Positions 6,258 to 9,886 of a DNA stretch of 9,886 nucleotides are shown piece by piece; position 1 is the first letter of the stretch; each line of letters starts with the position of its first letter. The notes beneath the pieces were generated by a model. It did not search any database and was not told the DNA's origin. It saw only the letters and a program-made list of their open reading frames with translations. Both the position numbers and the translations under genes were made by a program. Source of the DNA: Ruminiclostridium sp. (GTDB lineage: Bacteria; Bacillota_A; Clostridia; Oscillospirales; Oscillospiraceae); NCBI GenBank assembly GCA_017521345.1, contig JAFXCU010000039.1, positions 1-9,886 on the forward strand, written 5' to 3'.

Positions 6258-6298
6258 AAAAACCGGACTTTCGCATTTTTGCGAAAGTCCGGTTTTTT
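6258..6298. terminator. Bidirectional intrinsic terminator between convergent genes
   Basis: A 13-bp perfect stem (CCGGACTTTCGCA / TGCGAAAGTCCGG) with a TTTT loop is flanked by A5 on the left and T6 on the right, which extend the stem by five A-T pairs. Either strand therefore yields a GC-rich hairpin with a U-tract. It begins 8 bases after the stop of the Cys-rich protein gene (+) and lies 21 bases beyond the end of the SLH gene (-), serving both. Confidence 0.95.
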
Positions 6299-6319
6299 GT
6301 CATAGGGGGACGGATTCGG

Positions 6320-7576
6320 TCAATAATAAAGCTCTCTGATCAGCGCGTCGCATTGGTCATAGGTGAATCCAGGTTTCATGTCGGGATGGTAGAGCAGTTT
6401 CAAAATGAGCACATCTTCCTTGCTCATGGAGACATTTTCGTTGCTCCACTGGTAGATCACGCTGTCATAGCGGATCTCGGTGTCCTGAACGGGGCCGAGA
6501 CCGTTGTAGATCTCCTCAATGATAATGGAGTCTCTGTAATATTGGGGAATGTCGGTGCGCTGGCAGATGGTGCTGGAATATATTTCGTTTTGCCCATCAT
6601 ACCAAAAGATTACGCCACCCCAGCTGCCCCAATAGTCCGAACCGAGAATGTCGATCATTTCGGTTTCGTCCACGAAGTGCATATCAAGATTGCTCGGTTG
6701 ACCATAGGCGGCGGGATACATTCCGGGGAAGCCTTCGATTGCGTTGAGCTCAGTCAGGAAGGTGTTCAGCACGACCATGTCCCGGTCAGTAGGGGAGCCG
6801 TAGATGGTGTAGTAGATCGGCGCAGTCCATTTCTGCACCACGCTTGCGCTCTCCTTGTCACCGAATTCCGTGTCCAGACAGACTTCGGCGAAATAGGAGA
6901 TCAGAGTTTCGGTGTCGATTCCCTCGATGTAATACTCCGAGTGGGAGGGAACTTCGATCACAACCTTGGGGGCAAGGGAAGCCATGCGGGCAACGATGGT
7001 GGCCATTTCACTGCGTTTGAAGTTTCCATTCACGCCGAAGCGGCCGCTTGCCACGCCGTTGACGATACCGGCTTCTGCAAGGGCATAAATGTCCTGGGAT
7101 TGTTCCGAAGAGCCGGAGACATCGGAAAAATAGCCCTCTGGAAGGGTATTGATCTGCTCATAATGACCGTGAGGAAGCACCCGTGCGAATATTTCTGCGG
7201 CATTGGCTCTGGTTATGGAAGCATTGACGTTGCTGGGCACGTGCCGGATCAGCTGATGTTCAAGGGCATAGTCCACATAGATGCTGTACCAGACCTCCTT
7301 CTGGTCGGCGGCGCCGTAGACATGTTCGCCGTTTACATACTGAGTGAGGCGCACGGCAAAAACGACGGTCTGGGCCCAGGTGAGCACACGGTCGGGACCA
7401 TAGGTTCCATCCTGATTGCCGGCCACAAGCCCTGCTTCGGTGCAGGCCATAACAGGTTCATAATACCATGCATCGCTGGGCACATCGGGGAAGGAGGGGG
7501 TGGCGGCAGATGCCCCCGGAACGAGGGTGCTGCCAAAGAGACAGAACGCCAGGAGGATGCAAATTAGCTTTTTCAT
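6320..7576 (-). CDS. Exported SLH-domain protein with DUF2927-like C-terminus
   Basis: A 418-aa protein with a clear signal peptide (MKKL, hydrophobic core, cleavage after GASA near residue 24). Three S-layer homology units follow: about 28-72 (FPDVPSDAWYYEPV...GLVAGNQDGTYGP), a weaker second at about 93-132, and about 149-198 (YFSDV...AEAGIVNGVASGRFG...KRSEMATIVARM). SLH triplets bind pyruvylated secondary cell-wall polymer and anchor proteins to the envelope. The rest (about 215-405) has VVQKWTAPIYYTIYG, IIIEEIYNGLGPVQDTE and DVLILKLLYHPDMKPGF, resembling DUF2927 by memory; no HExxH is seen. Function is unknown, presumably surface-exposed. ATG 7576 follows GGAAAGGA. The gene lies 29 bp after ilvA with no terminator between, so readthrough is possible. 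Its G+C is visibly lower than neighbours (30 of 60 at 6601-6660 against 43 of 60 at 8221-8280 inside ilvA), which may mark acquired DNA. Confidence 0.9.
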   Translation of the reverse strand: MKKLICILLAFCLFGSTLVPGASAATPSFPDVPSDAWYYEPVMACTEAGLVAGNQDGTYGPDRVLTWAQTVVFAVRLTQYVNGEHVYGAADQKEVWYSIYVDYALEHQLIRHVPSNVNASITRANAAEIFARVLPHGHYEQINTLPEGYFSDVSGSSEQSQDIYALAEAGIVNGVASGRFGVNGNFKRSEMATIVARMASLAPKVVIEVPSHSEYYIEGIDTETLISYFAEVCLDTEFGDKESASVVQKWTAPIYYTIYGSPTDRDMVVLNTFLTELNAIEGFPGMYPAAYGQPSNLDMHFVDETEMIDILGSDYWGSWGGVIFWYDGQNEIYSSTICQRTDIPQYYRDSIIIEEIYNGLGPVQDTEIRYDSVIYQWSNENVSMSKEDVLILKLLYHPDMKPGFTYDQCDALIRELYY

Positions 7577-7605
7577 AAACAGGGTCCTTTCCTTCGTTTG
7601 TTGGC

Positions 7606-8808
7606 TTATTCCAAAATGAGGTAGCCTTCCCGCCGCAGGGCCTCCAGCAGGCGCTGGCCGTGCTCCTTGCCGCTGACTTCGCAGACGGCGTTGAGGATGG
7701 CCTCGCCGATGTCCAGGTCGCTGTTCATGCGGTCGTGGTCCAGGAGGATGACGTTGGCGTTCTCCTTGGCGACGATGTGAGTGAATCGCTCCAGGGAGCC
7801 GGGGATGTCCGGCATGACGGTGGAGAACTTCAGATGACGGCCCCGGGTGACGAGACCCTTGGCCACCACCTTGTGGATGAAGGACACGTCGATGTTGCCC
7901 CCGGACAGGACACAGCAGACCTTCTTGCCCTTGATGTCCACCTTGCCGTTGAGGATGGCGGCCAGGGGGGTGGCTCCGGCGGGCTCCACCACCTGCTTGG
8001 TGCGCTCTAAGAGCAGGAGGATGGCCCCGGCGATCTCGGCGTCGGACACGGTGACCATCTGGTCCACATACTGGTTGATGTATTCCATGGTGACCTTGCC
8101 GGGGTTTTTTACGGCGATGCCGTCGGCAATGGTGTGGACGGTGGCCGAGGGGGTGATCTCGTCCTTTTTGAAGTTGTCCGCAATGGCGGGGGCACCCTCT
8201 GCCTGAACGCCCACCACCTGGATGCGGGGGTTGATCTGCTTGATGCAGGCGGCCACGCCGGAGACCAGTCCGCCGCCGCCGGCGGGGACCAGGACCATGT
8301 CCACGAAGGGCAGGTCGGAGAGGATCTCCAGGGCGATGGTGCCCTGACCGGCGATGACGTCCTCGTCGTCAAAGGGGTGGATGAGCTCGGCCCCCTCGGT
8401 CTCCACGATCTGGCAGGCCTTGGCGTAGGCCTCGTCGTAGATGGTGCCGTGGAGGACCACGTTGGCCCCGTAGCCCTGGGTGGCGGACACCTTGGCGATG
8501 GGGGTGGACCGGGGCATGACGATGGTGGCGGGGACGCCGATCCGGCTGGCGGCGAAGGCCACGCCCTGGGCGTGGTTGCCGGCCGAGGAGGCCACGACGG
8601 CCTTGAGGCCGCCCTCCTCATACCGCTTCATGATCTTGTTATAGGCACCCCGGACCTTGAAGGAGCCGGTCTTCTGCTGATTCTCGTATTTTAAGTAGAC
8701 TTCAGCCCCGGTCATGTCCGAGAAGGTCTTGGAGGTGGCCAGGGGGAGCCGGTGGATGACACTTTTGAGGCGGTCGGCTGCCGCCTGGAAATCATTGATG
8801 GTGAGCAT
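7606..8808 (-). CDS. ilvA: Threonine ammonia-lyase with C-terminal ACT domain
   Basis: A PLP enzyme that deaminates L-threonine to 2-oxobutanoate and ammonia, feeding isoleucine synthesis or threonine catabolism. The 400-aa length fits the single-ACT form. Seen: GSFKVRGA at 48-55 with the Schiff-base lysine K51, SSAGNHAQG at 74-82, the phosphate-binding glycine loop PAGGGGL at 175-181, LSGGN at 301-305, then an ACT domain (about 326-400) starting LKFSTVMPDIPGSLERF. The ACT domain suggests allosteric amino-acid control. The ATG at 8808 has AGGAGG 8 bases upstream. An in-frame reading extends 48 codons further but is translated from the palindromic repeat at 8848-8988, so I reject it. No convincing promoter appears in 8809-9004, so it may be expressed from the amidohydrolase side. 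The catabolic TdcB form usually lacks ACT, hence ilvA, but the physiological role is not settled. Confidence 0.95.
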   Translation of the reverse strand: MLTINDFQAAADRLKSVIHRLPLATSKTFSDMTGAEVYLKYENQQKTGSFKVRGAYNKIMKRYEEGGLKAVVASSAGNHAQGVAFAASRIGVPATIVMPRSTPIAKVSATQGYGANVVLHGTIYDEAYAKACQIVETEGAELIHPFDDEDVIAGQGTIALEILSDLPFVDMVLVPAGGGGLVSGVAACIKQINPRIQVVGVQAEGAPAIADNFKKDEITPSATVHTIADGIAVKNPGKVTMEYINQYVDQMVTVSDAEIAGAILLLLERTKQVVEPAGATPLAAILNGKVDIKGKKVCCVLSGGNIDVSFIHKVVAKGLVTRGRHLKFSTVMPDIPGSLERFTHIVAKENANVILLDHDRMNSDLDIGEAILNAVCEVSGKEHGQRLLEALRREGYLILE

Positions 8809-8847
8809 AGAGATGACCTCCTGGAGGTTTGGTTGTTTGGCGGGAAA

Positions 8848-8988
8848 GGCTCCCTCTGACGAGGGAGCTGTCGCAAAGCGACTGAGGGAGAGATAACGAG
8901 TCCCGGAGGATTTTTCCGGCCCTTCACGCTGCGGTATCTCTCCCTCCGTCACGGCTTCGCCGTGCCACCTCCCTCGTCAGAGGGAGGC
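8848..8988. repeat. 141-bp compound inverted repeat, MITE-like
   Basis: The two halves are inverted copies. The outer block CTCCCTCTGACGAGGGAG is identical in both arms and is itself a 7-bp hairpin, and the block AGGGAGAGATA is also identical. Between these blocks each arm carries a different small hairpin: GTCGC-AAA-GCGAC on the left, CACGGC-TTC-GCCGTG on the right. The centre adds CCGGA/TCCGG. The element fills most of the 196-bp gap between the amidohydrolase and ilvA and ends about 30 bp before the ilvA ribosome site. There is no transposase and no convincing target duplication. From memory, 'GGGAGCTGTCGC...GCGACTGAGGG' palindromes are widespread in Oscillospiraceae; I could not search. 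It may be a non-autonomous mobile repeat or an mRNA-stability element. Confidence 0.8.
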
Positions 8989-9004
8989 AGATGAAAGCGG
9001 GGGA

Positions 9005-9886
9005 TCAGACTTTCTTGCCCTTGCCCAGCATACCCTTCAGCACGGCAGAGACCATGTTCTGCTTCTGCTTCTGGTAGGGCTTGCCCTGGAGGTAGAGCTT
9101 CTCCACCTTCAGCTGGTCCAGCTCCTCCTTGGGGATGGCGTAGGGGTTCTTGTTCAGGATGACCAGGTCGGCCACCTTGCCCAGCTCCAGAGAGCCCCGG
9201 TCCTCCTCGTCAAAGGTGGTCCAGGCGCCGTTCCAGGTGCACATCCGCAGGGCTTCCTGGACGGTGAGGGACTCTTCCGGCACGGAGTGGTTGCAGGCCT
9301 TGTAGATCCACTGGATGGGGTCGGGGTCGGTGCAGGGGGCGTCGGAACCGGCGGAGATCATAATGCCCATGTCCCAGATGGTCCGCAGGGGGTTCAGGGC
9401 AGCGGCCCGGTCACCCAGGATGGACTCCAGATATTCGTCGGGCTCCTGCTTCCAGCCGATGAAGGCCGACTGCATGGGCAGCTGGATCTTGTAGTCCCGG
9501 CAGATTGCCAGACCCTCCCGGGTGGGGAGGCAGGCGTGGATGATGCCGTGGCGGTGGTCCTCCCGGGGGTAGTCGTCCAGGGCGGCCTTCAGGCAGCGGG
9601 TGGCCTGGTCAAAGGCGGCGTCGCCGATGGCGTGGAGCTCGATCTGGAGCCCTGCCCGGTTGGCCTCCTTACAGAAGTCGATGATCTTTTCATCGTCGTA
9701 GTAGAGGACGCCCTTGTCGTCGGTCCCCTCGTAGGGCTGGTGGAGGGCGGCGTCCTGGGAGCCGAAGCAGCCGTCCAGGGCGCAGGCGAAGCAACCGCCG
9801 ATCCGGGGCAGGCCCCGGCTGGTGGCTACCTTGATATCCAGGGACTGGGGGAAGACCCGCAGCTGGAAGCCGTTCTGGGCAGAGCG
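9005..9886 (-). CDS. YtcJ-type amidohydrolase (Amidohydro_3), N-terminus cut by window
   Basis: The last 293 residues of a metal-dependent hydrolase of the amidohydrolase superfamily; the reading frame is open to the window edge. Family landmarks, numbered from the first visible residue: LDGCFGSQDAAL (about 37-48, like the family's DGslGsrtAal), LHAIGDAA at 84-91 (metal His85), RHGIIHACL at 112-120 (metal His117), SAGSDAP at 178-184 (catalytic Asp182) and the closing GSLELGKVADLVILNKNP. The missing N-terminus should hold the HxH metal motif. Relatives hydrolyse amide or C-N bonds in cyclic or acylated compounds, and the substrate cannot be predicted. It is the most upstream of three collinear minus-strand genes (amidohydrolase, ilvA, SLH protein) and is separated from ilvA by the compound repeat. 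The tail KGMLGKGKKV is short and basic. Confidence 0.9.
   Translation of the reverse strand, partial: RSAQNGFQLRVFPQSLDIKVATSRGLPRIGGCFACALDGCFGSQDAALHQPYEGTDDKGVLYYDDEKIIDFCKEANRAGLQIELHAIGDAAFDQATRCLKAALDDYPREDHRHGIIHACLPTREGLAICRDYKIQLPMQSAFIGWKQEPDEYLESILGDRAAALNPLRTIWDMGIMISAGSDAPCTDPDPIQWIYKACNHSVPEESLTVQEALRMCTWNGAWTTFDEEDRGSLELGKVADLVILNKNPYAIPKEELDQLKVEKLYLQGKPYQKQKQNMVSAVLKGMLGKGKKV

Noticed and set aside
6353..7567. 404-codon plus-strand frame opposite the SLH gene
   Set aside because: The minus-strand product has a signal peptide, SLH repeats and a good ribosome site. The plus-strand frame has none and would run through the SLH gene from just after the terminator.
8134..8694. 186-codon plus-strand frame opposite ilvA
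   Set aside because: Gly/Asp/Val-rich antisense shadow of a strongly conserved PLP enzyme.
8809..8952. 48-codon N-terminal extension of ilvA
   Set aside because: It is translated from the compound inverted repeat. The AGGAGG 8 bases before the ATG at 8808 and the family's usual start support the shorter gene.
8848..8988. Compound repeat as an intrinsic terminator of the amidohydrolase gene
   Set aside because: None of the stems is followed by a T-tract on the minus strand, and the symmetry looks like a repeat element instead.

Overview
The window looks like chromosomal DNA of a G+C-rich gut Clostridium of the Oscillospiraceae type (Flavonifractor / Lawsonibacter / Oscillibacter-like). This is inferred from strong GGAGG-type ribosome sites, sigma-A type promoters, G/C-ending codons, the rpsO-pnp pair, an SLH-domain surface protein and the style of the intergenic palindromic repeats. 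The genus cannot be fixed from sequence alone. There are nine protein genes (two cut by the window edges) and no rRNA, tRNA, CRISPR array or transposase.

Layout. Minus strand, 1-3500: a 3'-truncated QueG-related 4Fe-4S protein (1-633) lies downstream of pnp (735-2882) and rpsO (3074-3340). rpsO has its own promoter (3469-3497), a structured leader and an intrinsic terminator (3018-3050). Between that terminator and pnp is an 88-nt, almost fully paired hairpin (2916-3003), placed like the RNase III-processed leader that controls pnp in other bacteria. Plus strand, 3560-6300: a near-consensus promoter (3562-3590) drives a minimal two-TM K+ channel (3624-4037), then a divergent CLC-type anion transporter 12 bases later (4050-5285). 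A palindromic intergenic repeat (5317-5389) follows, then a Cys-rich five-TM membrane protein of unknown function (5476-6249). A strong bidirectional terminator (6258-6298) closes this group. Minus strand, 6320-9886: an exported SLH-domain protein with a DUF2927-like C-terminus and lower G+C (6320-7576), threonine ammonia-lyase ilvA (7606-8808), a 141-bp compound inverted repeat (8848-8988), and the C-terminal part of a YtcJ-type amidohydrolase (9005-9886).

How the genes fit together. rpsO and pnp form the usual translation/RNA-decay pair, with visible candidate RNA control at both genes. The K+ channel and CLC protein form a tight two-gene ion-transport unit. The Cys-rich membrane protein may belong to it, because the only strong promoter and only intrinsic terminator I see on that strand bracket all three genes. 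The amidohydrolase, ilvA and SLH genes are collinear but functionally diverse. The observations most worth following are the pnp leader hairpin, the K+ channel / divergent CLC / Cys-rich protein cluster, and the two palindromic repeat elements, one of which shows internal base-pair covariation.
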